This document shows positions 34,430 through 42,732 of a stretch of 52,767 bases of DNA, piece after piece (within the stretch, counting starts at the first letter, position 1; the number at the start of each line of letters is the position of its first letter). The stretch is from a virus. The stretch spans positions 1 to 52,767 of IMG/VR virus record IMGVR_UViG_3300042319_001969; one strand, written 5' to 3'. The notes under the pieces were generated by a model that searched no databases, was not told the origin of the DNA, and was given only the letters and a program-made list of their open reading frames with translations. Made by a program: the position numbers and the translations under genes.

Positions 34430-36181
34430 TTAGTCTTCGATTTTGTCAACTAATACAGTGCGAGTTTCTGTACCTGAACCATCACCTTTAACAACTGTTT
34501 GACCAGTGATTACGACAGGGAGTTCGACGACTTCAGCAGACGCGGTGCCCGCCAAACCTTTAATATAGAATTTAGCGTCACTGTGAAGAACCACTTGGTC
34601 TTCTAAGAAACGCACAAGTTTGTTTGATAATAAAGCATATGCTTTGGTTGGCAAGTCACCAACGATGACTTGGTTTTTACCATTAGCATCAATACGTCCT
34701 GGAACAACAGCTTTGACAAGTTTTGTCAACTTTTGAGCCGTAACTTCGGTAGTCGTACCTTTAACAAGATATTTAATCACGTTAGCAGAACCATTCCAGA
34801 ATAAAGATTGAACGACTTGTTCTGGCCAATAAAAATTACCAGCTGCGCTTACATAACCATAATCGTATTCAGTGAACTCGTTCTTTAAGTCAGGACGGTT
34901 GTGAATCGTAATACGGTATTGTGTAGGAACGGATAAGTAGGCTTGAACAGCGTCTGGGTTAGCAACTTTGAAACCAATAGAGTCAAGTTTCCAACCAATA
35001 GATTGACGTTGGTTTAATGGGTCAGCAACACCAGCAGAGCCTAATGGCTTACTGATAAATTGAGGAGCACCATGACCTTCAACGGAAATTTCGAATAAAG
35101 CTTCTTCGCCTAACACGTAAGAGTAGTGGACATTGAGGACATCAATTGAACCAGTAATCATAGCAAGGAAAGCAGTCTTAGTTAATGTAGCTTCTGCTGG
35201 GAAAGGCTTTTTTAGGACTTGAACAATAATATTGTCAGACCCTGCAACATCATCCCACTTTTTAGCAGCAATAACGTTAGCGGATTCAGCAGTGTAAGCA
35301 ACGCTACCCACTGTACCAGTGAACGTGGTCACGTGATAAAGGAACTTGGTGACGCCATCGCCATTCACGAAAGTGTTATCGGTTTTAATCGTTTTAGCTT
35401 TACGGAATGCGAGGTTGAATAAGTCAACAACAGTGTCATCCATATATGGTTGACCAGTTTGTTGGTATTTCATAAATTCTTGAACGCGCTTGTCAGTAAT
35501 TAAATCAAAGTAGACAGCTGACGAGACTAACGCTAAGAAGTTTTTGCCCATCATAGGACGGACTTTGGCAGCTTCCATCGTCAAGACGATTTTACGGAAT
35601 TCGTCAATAGTTGGCGAGGAGTTTGGGCTAAGATATTTAATGTGAGTAACATCTCCACCAGCTTTTGGCTTGAGGAATCCATCAATAGTGCTCACTTCTT
35701 TTTCAGCGGCATAGAATAATTGGCATTCTGCTAATAGAGCTTGTTGCGCAATTAAGTCTTTTGTTTCAGGGACTTTTAACGAAAGTTGACGTGTGTATTC
35801 AGAAATAAGGGGGTCAACAACTGCCCAATCCACTTTATCAGTGAATTCCATATAGCGACCATATTGTTTGGTTGCTGCTTTAATAGCGACCATGCGTCCT
35901 TGGTCTGACGCTGGTGGAATACCTTCCACTAAAGGTTGTGTGTGAGCAGCAAGCGAAAGCATGCGCTTAAACACAATTTCATTAGAACCATTGTTAGATG
36001 GCATGCTGCGTTTAACAGCTAGTTTAGCGAATTCGAAATCAGATTCAGCAAGTTCGATTGTACGTAGCATAATTTTGCTGTACACCGCTGCTGGCTGCAT
36101 AACGTTTTGCCCTTGAAGTGGGGACGTTGGAGCAGGATTTCGATAAACGCCAGTGTTATTAATCAACTGAATGTCGTTCAT
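34430..36181 (-). CDS. Major capsid protein (N4-gp56 family type)
   Basis: A 583-residue protein with the N4-gp56-like N-terminal order: ELAESDFEFAKLAVKRSMP, NGSNEIVFKRML, TQPLVEGIPP, then KQYGRYMEFTDKVDW and VVDPLISEYT. It is larger than usual for the family (near 300-400 residues), with inserted beta-rich domains from about residue 255 to 300 and at the C-terminus. Codon use is more balanced and GC-richer than neighbours, as expected for a very highly expressed gene. RBS AGGAGG. Confidence 0.82.
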   Translation of the reverse strand: MNDIQLINNTGVYRNPAPTSPLQGQNVMQPAAVYSKIMLRTIELAESDFEFAKLAVKRSMPSNNGSNEIVFKRMLSLAAHTQPLVEGIPPASDQGRMVAIKAATKQYGRYMEFTDKVDWAVVDPLISEYTRQLSLKVPETKDLIAQQALLAECQLFYAAEKEVSTIDGFLKPKAGGDVTHIKYLSPNSSPTIDEFRKIVLTMEAAKVRPMMGKNFLALVSSAVYFDLITDKRVQEFMKYQQTGQPYMDDTVVDLFNLAFRKAKTIKTDNTFVNGDGVTKFLYHVTTFTGTVGSVAYTAESANVIAAKKWDDVAGSDNIIVQVLKKPFPAEATLTKTAFLAMITGSIDVLNVHYSYVLGEEALFEISVEGHGAPQFISKPLGSAGVADPLNQRQSIGWKLDSIGFKVANPDAVQAYLSVPTQYRITIHNRPDLKNEFTEYDYGYVSAAGNFYWPEQVVQSLFWNGSANVIKYLVKGTTTEVTAQKLTKLVKAVVPGRIDANGKNQVIVGDLPTKAYALLSNKLVRFLEDQVVLHSDAKFYIKGLAGTASAEVVELPVVITGQTVVKGDGSGTETRTVLVDKIED

Positions 36182-36203
36182 TGTTTTCTATAGCCTCCTA
36201 AAG

Positions 36204-36986
36204 CTATTTTTTGTAGTAGTTCGGCATAGTGTTCTTTAGGAACTGCTCAGCGTATTGCTGTGCATATTTGTCAGTATCTTGACTTGTTGTTCCTACATTA
36301 GAACCGCCGTAGATTTGAGACGTCGCTTGTGGTTGAGCTCTTTGAATGCGCAATGCATATTGCTCTGGGTATAATCCTCTAAATACGGCTTCAATATCAT
36401 TCACGTATAGAATATTAATCCCGTTTTCCAAAGCTTTAGTCCCGAAAGTATACAGGTCTCGTTCGGACAAGTTTAACTTGCCTCCGAAAGCTGTCATTTT
36501 TGATTCAAATTGTTCAGAGATTTTACTTTCTTCAATTTGATTGAAGCGTTGCTGTAATTCATTAACCTTAGACATTAGTTGTTGAGCATAGTCTGGTGAA
36601 CCGTTTTGACGGTTACTGTTTAAAGCTGACACAACTTTATCTAAAGGAATTCCACGTCGCATTGCTTCGACAACTAATTGCGTTTGACGTTCGCTATATT
36701 GCGAAGTCGGAGCAAATTGTTGTTGGGGTACCGGTTGTTGTGAACCAGCCGTTTGTCTTGTAGCATATTGCTGCAAGATAGCTTGTACCTGAGCTTCAGT
36801 GTATGTTGGTCCTTGTGTAGGCTGAGCAGCAGCTTGTTGGACCGGAGCTGGTGCTGGTTGTTCCTGCGTAGGTTGAGATGTGGGTTGTGGCACAATGCCA
36901 ATTGACTGCATTTCTTTTTGCTGCAGTAAATTTTGCAATCCACTTTCATCGTCTAACGCTGGAAGCTGAGTGATTTCGTCGTTCAT
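36204..36986 (-). CDS. Scaffolding protein, 260 aa
   Basis: Acidic N-terminus, then a Gln/Pro/Ala-rich disordered region (residues about 35-110), then helices (VVEAMRRGIPLDKVVSAL, MSKVNELQQRFNQIEE), ending in a basic C-terminal peptide (LKNTMPNYYKK). This composition and its location between portal and major capsid protein are classic for a scaffold. RBS AGGAGG; a consensus promoter lies just upstream. Confidence 0.75.
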   Translation of the reverse strand: MNDEITQLPALDDESGLQNLLQQKEMQSIGIVPQPTSQPTQEQPAPAPVQQAAAQPTQGPTYTEAQVQAILQQYATRQTAGSQQPVPQQQFAPTSQYSERQTQLVVEAMRRGIPLDKVVSALNSNRQNGSPDYAQQLMSKVNELQQRFNQIEESKISEQFESKMTAFGGKLNLSERDLYTFGTKALENGINILYVNDIEAVFRGLYPEQYALRIQRAQPQATSQIYGGSNVGTTSQDTDKYAQQYAEQFLKNTMPNYYKK

Positions 36987-37006
36987 TAATGAACCTCCTA
37001 TAAATC

Positions 37007-37035
37007 ATTATACAATACTTGACATTTTTTGTCAA
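37007..37035 (-). promoter_or_regulatory. Consensus promoter for scaffold and capsid genes
   Basis: TTGACA (37035-37030), 17-base spacer, TATAAT (37012-37007), all consensus. The -35 box is one arm of a palindrome (TTGACA, five bases, TGTCAA) at 37019-37035, a possible operator. Confidence 0.85.
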
Positions 37036-37049
37036 CTATTATTTTGATT

Positions 37050-38918
37050 TCATTGTTGTGGCATCTTTTTTGCCGGTAATTGCCCAAGTGTAGACGCTTG
37101 GATTTGAGCAACTACTTCTTGCACCGCTTGTTCTACAGGCATGCCACCTTGAGTCAATGTGCCTACGGCGGTGAGAACTGCTGTATACTCTTCAAGTTTT
37201 AAGTTTTGATATTGAAGAGCCATACGGTCGATAATAGCTTGACGTTGTGATTGAGGTATATTTAACCATTGAATTACTTCTTCTGGTGTAATAATACTTG
37301 GGTATCCTTTTTCTGCAGGAGAGTATTTCATTTCTAATTCCATTAATTTCATTGCAGCTTCTTCGTAACTAGCTGTAGTACGAGGAGCAGCATTTTCTAC
37401 AACGATTTCAATATCTTCTCTGCCAATTAATTCCATAGGGTCAAATCGCATTTTTACACCCATATCATCATGGCTGTTATTTTGTTTAGCAAAGAAATTT
37501 TCTGGAGTTTTTAAATTTGCTAAATAGAATTGTAACATTAATTCTATTTCTTTGCGAATAAATACATCTATGTTTTTAATACGAACGCTGTCTCGCATTG
37601 TAGAACGATTAACAGCTTGTTGAACACCACCAGTAGTTTGAATTGAACCAAAGCTACTTCCTAAATATATTTGGTCGACTCCTGAAACTTCTTGGATACT
37701 ACGAATTAGATATTCTCTAAATTGTAGCAAATCTCTAGAAACTTCTGGACGAGCTTCAGTATATACAACTTGAGTTGGGTTACCATTAACAGTAAACGCT
37801 CTATCTGGATTTTCTTTTTTACGTTGATATTCTGCTACGTTTAATCCTGACGCTGCGTTAATAAACTGTGCAGGGTTTTGATTTTTAATAATTGAAGTTG
37901 CTTGAATAGAATCAATTTCGTTTAAGCTCATTACTAAACTTAACACTTTATAGCATTTAGAAATGCCCCAAAAATTATTTGGGATTTCTTCATCATAAAG
38001 TGGAACAAATGGAATAGTTGAAGGTTGAATGTCTTTAGAAATATCTAAGATGTGACGCCCTGCCATATAAATAATATCCACGCAAGGATATAATCGCATT
38101 TCACCAGTAGTTGGGTCTGGCTTCATTCTCATTAATCTTTTATAAGCAGTAATAAATGTGACAACATTATTACTTCCATTTTTAGCTTCGTCTAAAATAT
38201 AATTGCTGTCAGGTTGTCCAATATTTTGTGAAGAGTATTCAATATTAGCAATTGAATTACTAAATCGAGCAATTTGTTTTAAGAATTGTTTTGTTTTACG
38301 TTCTGCAATATATAAAAATTGAGCTTCATCAATACTTGCAGCGCCTGGGTCTGGAAATAAATTAGATGGGTGAAGTGCTTTAGCTTGAATCTGTGATTTT
38401 TTACTTTGATTAAAATAACCAGTGTAATCAGTAGCATCAATTATATTTTGGTTCCATCCAAATAAAACACCTGCTGTTCCGTGCAAGAACGCATAGTCTC
38501 CAGCTTGTGCATTAATAGAGTCCATACTAGCAGCTTGCCATTTCATTTGCATATAACGGTTAGCTGTGTCTGCAATTTTTTTGCCTTCTAAAGTCATTGG
38601 TTTAAACATGCCAGCATAAGCAGTAGGCATAATGCTTGCTTTAGTTGCTTCTTTAATAACAGTGATTGGATTGTTTGTTGGAGTTTGATAATACGCTGGA
38701 ATTTTTTTATTGTAAATTTTCCAAATGTCAGAATGGTCTGCCGCATCTAAAATTTTAAATACACGAGCTTGTTCAACTTTGTAAGCAATCGCATCTTCGA
38801 ATTCACGAATTAAATCTTCAACCGTGTATTCCGTAATACCATAAGCCTTTAGAATTTCTTCTGAAGTTGTAGTTTGTTGGGAATCAGCAATTTGCTTCTC
38901 GTATTTACTTGTGTCCAT
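37050..38918 (-). CDS. Portal protein, 622 aa
   Basis: Podovirus-type head-tail connecting portal. Supporting segments: SIQTTGGVQQAVNRS and MRDSVRIKNIDVFIRKEIELML (stem and clip helices), DIEIVVENAAPRT, and a helical C-terminus with PSIITPEEVIQWLNIP. It lies between large terminase and scaffold. The dodecameric ring would be built at one vertex. RBS AGAGGA. One GCGGTGAG copy lies at 37168 near the C-terminal end. Confidence 0.82.
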   Translation of the reverse strand: MDTSKYEKQIADSQQTTTSEEILKAYGITEYTVEDLIREFEDAIAYKVEQARVFKILDAADHSDIWKIYNKKIPAYYQTPTNNPITVIKEATKASIMPTAYAGMFKPMTLEGKKIADTANRYMQMKWQAASMDSINAQAGDYAFLHGTAGVLFGWNQNIIDATDYTGYFNQSKKSQIQAKALHPSNLFPDPGAASIDEAQFLYIAERKTKQFLKQIARFSNSIANIEYSSQNIGQPDSNYILDEAKNGSNNVVTFITAYKRLMRMKPDPTTGEMRLYPCVDIIYMAGRHILDISKDIQPSTIPFVPLYDEEIPNNFWGISKCYKVLSLVMSLNEIDSIQATSIIKNQNPAQFINAASGLNVAEYQRKKENPDRAFTVNGNPTQVVYTEARPEVSRDLLQFREYLIRSIQEVSGVDQIYLGSSFGSIQTTGGVQQAVNRSTMRDSVRIKNIDVFIRKEIELMLQFYLANLKTPENFFAKQNNSHDDMGVKMRFDPMELIGREDIEIVVENAAPRTTASYEEAAMKLMELEMKYSPAEKGYPSIITPEEVIQWLNIPQSQRQAIIDRMALQYQNLKLEEYTAVLTAVGTLTQGGMPVEQAVQEVVAQIQASTLGQLPAKKMPQQ

Positions 38919-38920
38919 AT

Positions 38921-39190
38921 TTATCCTCTGAAATCATTTCCTAGTATATCAGAAAAAATTTCATCTTTGGTAGCAAACGGTTCTTCTCTAACATCTTGCT
39001 TGATATTTTCCATTTTGTCAAGCTCTTCTAATATTTTATCAGATTGACGTAGACTTTGACGTTGTCTTAGTTGAATCTGTTTTTCTTCTTCTTCACTTAC
39101 TGGAATCAAATGCAAAGCTTTTAAAACAACAAGCAATTGCTCGTTTTGTTCTTTTAAAATTTTTAGTATTTCGTTTAATTTTTCTTCCAT
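38921..39190 (-). CDS. Small coiled-coil protein, 89 aa
   Basis: The N-terminal 30 residues are a regular heptad helix (LNEILKILKEQNEQLLVVLK). The middle is Gln/Arg-rich and the tail acidic. No family. No Shine-Dalgarno is visible before ATG 39190, but a promoter puts the predicted transcript start at or next to the ATG, so the message may be leaderless. Its stop is 2 bases before the portal start. Confidence 0.68.
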   Translation of the reverse strand: MEEKLNEILKILKEQNEQLLVVLKALHLIPVSEEEEKQIQLRQRQSLRQSDKILEELDKMENIKQDVREEPFATKDEIFSDILGNDFRG

Positions 39191-39197
39191 AAGTTAT

Positions 39198-39226
39198 ATT
39201 TTAATTAAATTTATCCCAATTGTCAA
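39198..39226 (-). promoter_or_regulatory. Promoter inside the terminase end, probably leaderless
   Basis: TTGACA (39226-39221), 17-base spacer, TAAAAT (39203-39198) on the minus strand, within the last codons of the large terminase. Seven bases separate the -10 box from ATG 39190. Confidence 0.78.
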
Positions 39227-40901
39227 CTATAAAATCATTTTCTCCATTTTCTTCATCTGTAGATAATGGATTGTATGTTTTAGTTTTGTTGGCAATTTGT
39301 GTCCAAATTTCCGTAAACTCTGAGGGGTCCTTGGGGAAAGGAGGTAACGGAGCCATAGCATATCTTACCGCATCCGGTAAGTGGTTGTTAGAATCCATAG
39401 GCTTTTCGCCTTGGTTCTTTTCGTCCCCTAATCCTCTGGATGGATATTTGTAAGAACGCATCTCTTTATACAAATAATGTAAAGTCTTGAAGAACTTTAC
39501 CTTTCCATACCGAGCATATGATGACAGCTTACTAATAGTTGGAGCCAATGAGTCATGCTCCATGTTTTCTGCTGGCACAATCATTATACCATGTTCATTA
39601 TAGGCATCTATCCATGACTTTCCTGAAACTTGGTCTCTGTTTCTTCCTCTTGGGTCACCTTGACGAGGATATGCCCATAAATAGTCAGGAACTCCAGCTT
39701 CTGCATCTTTTATTCGTTTAATTGCTTCAGTAATGTCTTTATCTTCCAAAGAAATGTAAACTTCCTTGTAAAAGTAAATAACTTGTTTACCTGGGTCTAT
39801 AGCCCCTAAGACATACGCAGTTGGGTCACGTCTTCCGAAGTCTACCCCAGCAATTCGTTGCCAATGTTCTGGAATTACAAACGGGTCGCAGAACCATTTA
39901 TTGAAATCAGGGTAAACTAACCCTTCAGTATATTTAAAAGACCCTTTAAGGTAACGATTAATCCACCACTCTTCTTTATTGGCCGCTAAGTCACGTTCGT
40001 AGTTAGTGGGCAAGTAGTAGTTTGCAGATGTGGCTGCAATATGTGTAGAAACAGCTTGTTCTCTAGCAGTAGGTGGTACTTCGTATCTGTCTTGAACGTT
40101 ACCGTGATAGTATATTTTATCAGAAACCATAAGCCAGTTAGTATTTAACCAACCAACGTCAGGGTTACTAGAGAGCAACATCTTTAATCTGTCTTTGCCT
40201 TTGTAAAAAGCATTCTTATTACGCAAACGAGCAGCAATGTATGCAACGACAGAGTAATCTACTTCGCTAGCTTCCTCTACCCAGATAAGGGTTAAGTTAG
40301 CTGAGCGAATCTTACCTTCTTTGTCTAAGGCTTTAGCTGAAATGCGTGAGCCGTTAATTAAATCTATGTACCAGTTTACTTTATCTTGATTTGATTTGAT
40401 GACTAGCTTAGCTGGAACATTATCTATAATGAATTTCAAGCAGGTATCGCTAACTTGCCCCCAAGTGCTAGCACCAACTAGGGCTGAAGAGTTAGGAATT
40501 TGTAAGATGGTACCGATAAACTCCATGCCTGCTGTATAAGTCTTAGCAGAACCGAATCCACCAGCATATAGTTTCTTCATATGTTGGTCAATATGGAATA
40601 TTTCTTGATGAGGCATAGGCTTATATCGACAAACGTACGAGTTACAAGTAGGGCAGTGCACAAAAAACTCAGCTTGTTTACCACTAAACGAAGTTACTTC
40701 TTCGAATTTGCTATAATTACACCGTGGGCAGGTATCACCTATCTCACAAGTGTAAATTCCTTTAGCAGTTTTGGTAAACGCTCTAGATTTTTCTAGTTCT
40801 ACCACTTCTTTTACAGTCTCCTTGACAGATTGTGTCAAAGAAACTGTAGTAGTGGCTTCAAACTTAGCTAGGGTGTCTAATAGTTTTTTGTTATCTGCCA
40901 T
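39201..40901 (-). CDS. Terminase large subunit
   Basis: A 566-residue packaging motor. Walker A is YAGGFGSAKT (residues about 113-121), Walker B is LIWVEEAS near 210, and the nuclease Asp triad starts with GVDFGRRDPTAY near 350 and ends at HLPDAVRYA near 520. An N-terminal extension carries a zinc ribbon (C58xxC61, C83xxC86), not usual in terminases of this size. Its stop lies within the promoter of the next gene. Confidence 0.9.
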   Translation of the reverse strand: MADNKKLLDTLAKFEATTTVSLTQSVKETVKEVVELEKSRAFTKTAKGIYTCEIGDTCPRCNYSKFEEVTSFSGKQAEFFVHCPTCNSYVCRYKPMPHQEIFHIDQHMKKLYAGGFGSAKTYTAGMEFIGTILQIPNSSALVGASTWGQVSDTCLKFIIDNVPAKLVIKSNQDKVNWYIDLINGSRISAKALDKEGKIRSANLTLIWVEEASEVDYSVVAYIAARLRNKNAFYKGKDRLKMLLSSNPDVGWLNTNWLMVSDKIYYHGNVQDRYEVPPTAREQAVSTHIAATSANYYLPTNYERDLAANKEEWWINRYLKGSFKYTEGLVYPDFNKWFCDPFVIPEHWQRIAGVDFGRRDPTAYVLGAIDPGKQVIYFYKEVYISLEDKDITEAIKRIKDAEAGVPDYLWAYPRQGDPRGRNRDQVSGKSWIDAYNEHGIMIVPAENMEHDSLAPTISKLSSYARYGKVKFFKTLHYLYKEMRSYKYPSRGLGDEKNQGEKPMDSNNHLPDAVRYAMAPLPPFPKDPSEFTEIWTQIANKTKTYNPLSTDEENGENDFIVDNWDKFN

Positions 40902-40904
40902 TTA

Positions 40905-41369
40905 TTAGTTTGGTTTACTTGGAGTAATTAAACCAATCTTTTTGTTAATCAACACGTCGACTGATTTTTCTTCTATGCCGGCTTCTAAAAGAATTTCTTT
41001 TGCTAACACCACAGCGGCAATTCGATTAGTTTCGTTATTACGGGCGGTGAGCAGAGTGTCTTCTTTGCCTAAAGCTGCATCAATGGCTTCTTTAGCATTC
41101 TTGTGAGCTTCGGAATCTTCGAATACTTGTTTAGTTGGAAGAATTCTTTTTAGGAATTTACCGAACACACCATTCCAATGGTCATGCACAGGGACTTTAC
41201 CGTTTTTTTCAATCAGAGAAATAGAATACGCTTCTAGCACTCCCATGAAAATTGACGTAAACTCTTCTGGTGTAAACATTGCTCCAATGAATTTAATCTT
41301 AACATTGTCGACATCGTCCGTCTTAAGCGTAACGTGTATACCGCGGCTTTCTGCTTTCTTCTTTGCCAT
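40905..41369 (-). CDS. Hypothetical protein before terminase (possible small terminase), 154 aa
   Basis: A helical protein with a beta-start (GIHVTLKTDDVDNVKIKFIG). The position directly before the large subunit is where small terminases lie, but no helix-turn-helix is obvious, so the call rests on position. RBS AGGAGGAAAC. A possible extended -10 promoter precedes it. One GCGGTGAG copy is at 41044. Confidence 0.6.
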   Translation of the reverse strand: MAKKKAESRGIHVTLKTDDVDNVKIKFIGAMFTPEEFTSIFMGVLEAYSISLIEKNGKVPVHDHWNGVFGKFLKRILPTKQVFEDSEAHKNAKEAIDAALGKEDTLLTARNNETNRIAAVVLAKEILLEAGIEEKSVDVLINKKIGLITPSKPN

Positions 41370-41401
41370 AATTGTTTCCTCCTTTATGGGCTTCTAAATA
41401 T

Positions 41402-41410
41402 ATTATAGCA
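41402..41410 (-). promoter_or_regulatory. Extended -10 promoter
   Basis: TGCTATAAT on the minus strand (TG-N-TATAAT) in the end of the 94-aa membrane gene, with no good -35 box. The leader holds AGGAGG before ATG 41369. Confidence 0.6.
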
Positions 41411-41687
41411 CAATGTTTTGTTTTTTACTAGTACTTTTTAACAAAATGTTTTTTAACCATAAAGCAATGATAAGATTTAATATCCAGAATGGGGTAATTG
41501 GTAACATGATAAACGTCCAAATAGATGCCGCCAGAGTATAGCCGGTGTTATCTTTAAACAAGAATCCGTAGACTAATGGCAGTATCCAGATTAACGAAGT
41601 AATGATATTAGCAATTATCCAGCTTAACCAGCCTTGCCACGTTAATAATAGTTCTTTAAGTTGTCTTTTTAGTTTTTCGTAAACCAT
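41403..41687 (-). CDS. Small membrane protein, 94 aa
   Basis: Basic N-terminus followed by three hydrophobic stretches: WLSWIIANIITSLIWILPLVYGF, LAASIWTFIMLPI and FWILNLIIALWL, then a basic tail. Size and topology are compatible with a holin, but membrane proteins of this type also serve as superinfection or host-takeover factors. It is the first gene of the minus arm, after the tRNA-like element. The Shine-Dalgarno is weak. Confidence 0.65.
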   Translation of the reverse strand: MVYEKLKRQLKELLLTWQGWLSWIIANIITSLIWILPLVYGFLFKDNTGYTLAASIWTFIMLPITPFWILNLIIALWLKNILLKSTSKKQNIVL

Positions 41688-41733
41688 AATCTTAGGAATG
41701 TTCTACCTCTTTTTATAGGAATAATATGCAGTA

Positions 41734-41812
41734 TGGTGGAGTAGGTGGGAGTTGAACCCACGTTTTAACCTACGTCCAGTTAAGGTTATAGGTTAACTTA
41801 CCCGACTACCCC
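41734..41812 (-). tRNA. tRNA-like element with atypical anticodon arm
   Basis: Read on the minus strand: acceptor GGGGTAG pairs with CTACTCC (one G-U), followed by discriminator A and encoded CCA. The T arm is canonical (GTGGG, loop TTCAACT, CCCAC). The D arm is reduced (GGGT/ACCT or GGG/CCT) and lacks the usual GG. The anticodon stem TAACC/GGTTA closes a loop of 13 bases instead of 7, so no anticodon can be assigned with confidence. It may be a degenerate tRNA, a tRNA with an inserted loop, or a tRNA mimic. Confidence 0.5.
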
Positions 41813-41902
41813 TTGATTTGCTAGAGAGCAATAGACGCTAATAAAGGGAGTTTGGGTTTAAACTATGCTTGGTCCTTTAGGCTATGCTCTCTAACTGGAC
41901 AT

Positions 41903-41931
41903 AGTTAATCATACCTCACCGCCATTGTCAA
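41903..41931 (-). promoter_or_regulatory. Leftward promoter candidate for tRNA-like element and virion arm
   Basis: TTGACA (41931-41926), 17-base spacer, TTAACT (41908-41903). The -35 is perfect and the -10 is weak. The spacer contains a GCGGTGAG octamer at 41915-41922. Confidence 0.55.
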
Positions 41932-41965
41932 CTAAAACTTGAAAGCAGTTTCACACATTTAACAA

Positions 41966-41994
41966 TTGACTTGGTTAGTTTATTGGCTTAAACT
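41966..41994 (+). promoter_or_regulatory. Rightward promoter candidate for the plus arm
   Basis: TTGACT (41966-41971), 17-base spacer, TAAACT (41989-41994). It would give an 11-base leader that starts with AGGAGG. It is back-to-back with the leftward promoter, the -35 boxes being 35 bases apart. Confidence 0.5.
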
Positions 41995-42011
41995 TCGTGC
42001 AGGAGGTACAT

Positions 42012-42188
42012 ATGGTAACCATATACACGCTATACGGCATCGACAAGTATGGGCGCACAAAGTTTCACGGCAGATTCGGTAGCCGTCACAGAATGCTTAG
42101 TGCAGTCCGTGGGCTTGGATTAGTTAGCTGGTTCTACGAATCAGAACAAAAACAAGACCAATATGGAGCTTTGACAGTAAACGTCTAA
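42012..42188 (+). CDS. Hypothetical basic protein, 58 aa
   Basis: AGGAGG lies 5 bases before ATG 42012. A small beta-rich, basic and aromatic protein (YTLYGIDKYGRTKFHGRFG) with no named family. As the first gene behind the rightward promoter it is probably expressed at once on infection; such small early proteins often bind host enzymes, but nothing in the sequence shows the target. Confidence 0.7.
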   Translation: MVTIYTLYGIDKYGRTKFHGRFGSRHRMLSAVRGLGLVSWFYESEQKQDQYGALTVNV

Positions 42189-42312
42189 AGTTCCTAGTTT
42201 AATCAAAAAGTGATGAGTTGAGGTCAATCCTATGTATGGCCCTTTAGGACAGGTGTGGGACCCAATTAAGACCCCTAGCCCCTAGTTTGTGAATTATGGT
42301 TTTGTTGTTTAG

Positions 42313-42354
42313 TGAGTAAACTCAAATTTACTCATAGGTTAATCCGTGACCTAT
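42313..42354 (+). promoter_or_regulatory. Tandem leader hairpins
   Basis: TGAGTAAA/TTTACTCA (8 bp, 42313-42334), immediately followed by ATAGGT/ACCTAT (6 bp, 42334-42354), ending 9 bases before the GGAGG of the next gene. The preceding 120 bases show no gene. Confidence 0.55.
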
Positions 42355-42377
42355 ACATACCTTGGAGGTATAAGAAA

Positions 42378-42689
42378 ATGGCTAAAGCAAAAGAAGTCGC
42401 AGTTTCAGTGTTCGAAGATTTCAGTGAAAAAGTTATCGTGCGTGTTGACCCTAGCAAGTTAATCGCGTATGTCCAAGTCGGCATCAATGACTTTGGCGAC
42501 CGCGAAGTAAAAGCTTACAACATTTACGACTTGACGGATGCGCACATCATCATGCACAACCTCAAGAAAGAGTTCACACGCAAAGACTTAACGGTTGTAG
42601 CTAATACTCACATTGGCAAGACACCCGGTTTGAAGTTCTTTACGGCAAAGCAAGTCTTACATATCTCACGCACCGTAGTTTCTAAATAA
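42378..42689 (+). CDS. Hypothetical protein, 103 aa
   Basis: ATG 42378 has GGAGG 10 bases upstream. An alternative GTG at 42312 would read through the leader hairpins and is rejected. The protein is mixed alpha/beta (VIVRVDPSKLIAYVQVGIND, then LTDAHIIMHNLKKEF). Codons are more GC-rich than in the replication arm. No family recognised. Followed by a strong terminator, so it is the end of a short transcript. Confidence 0.72.
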   Translation: MAKAKEVAVSVFEDFSEKVIVRVDPSKLIAYVQVGINDFGDREVKAYNIYDLTDAHIIMHNLKKEFTRKDLTVVANTHIGKTPGLKFFTAKQVLHISRTVVSK

Positions 42690-42693
42690 AACA

Positions 42694-42731
42694 AAAGGGT
42701 TAAGCGCAACGGAACGCTTAGCCCTTTTTTT
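42694..42731 (+). terminator. Intrinsic terminator
   Basis: GGGTTAAGCG and CGCTTAGCCC form a 10-bp stem (one G-U), extended by A-T pairs, and followed by a T-run. Confidence 0.88.
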
Positions 42732-42732
42732 A

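Larger units (their letters stand above)
41813..42011. other. Structured divergent control region
   Basis: AGAGAGCA (41823-41830) pairs with TGCTCTCT (41885-41892) around a 54-base loop with smaller internal stems; it would be the 5' leader of the tRNA-like transcript. Divergent promoters follow at 41903-41931 (minus) and 41966-41994 (plus). No coding frame is evident. Confidence 0.55.

Noticed and set aside
41734-42080. tmRNA instead of tRNA-like element
   Set aside because: The acceptor strand pairs within 79 bases, as in tRNA, and no tag-peptide frame is seen.
42312-42377. GTG start giving a longer protein before 42378
   Set aside because: The added segment is made of leader hairpins and the RBS; ATG 42378 has a proper site.
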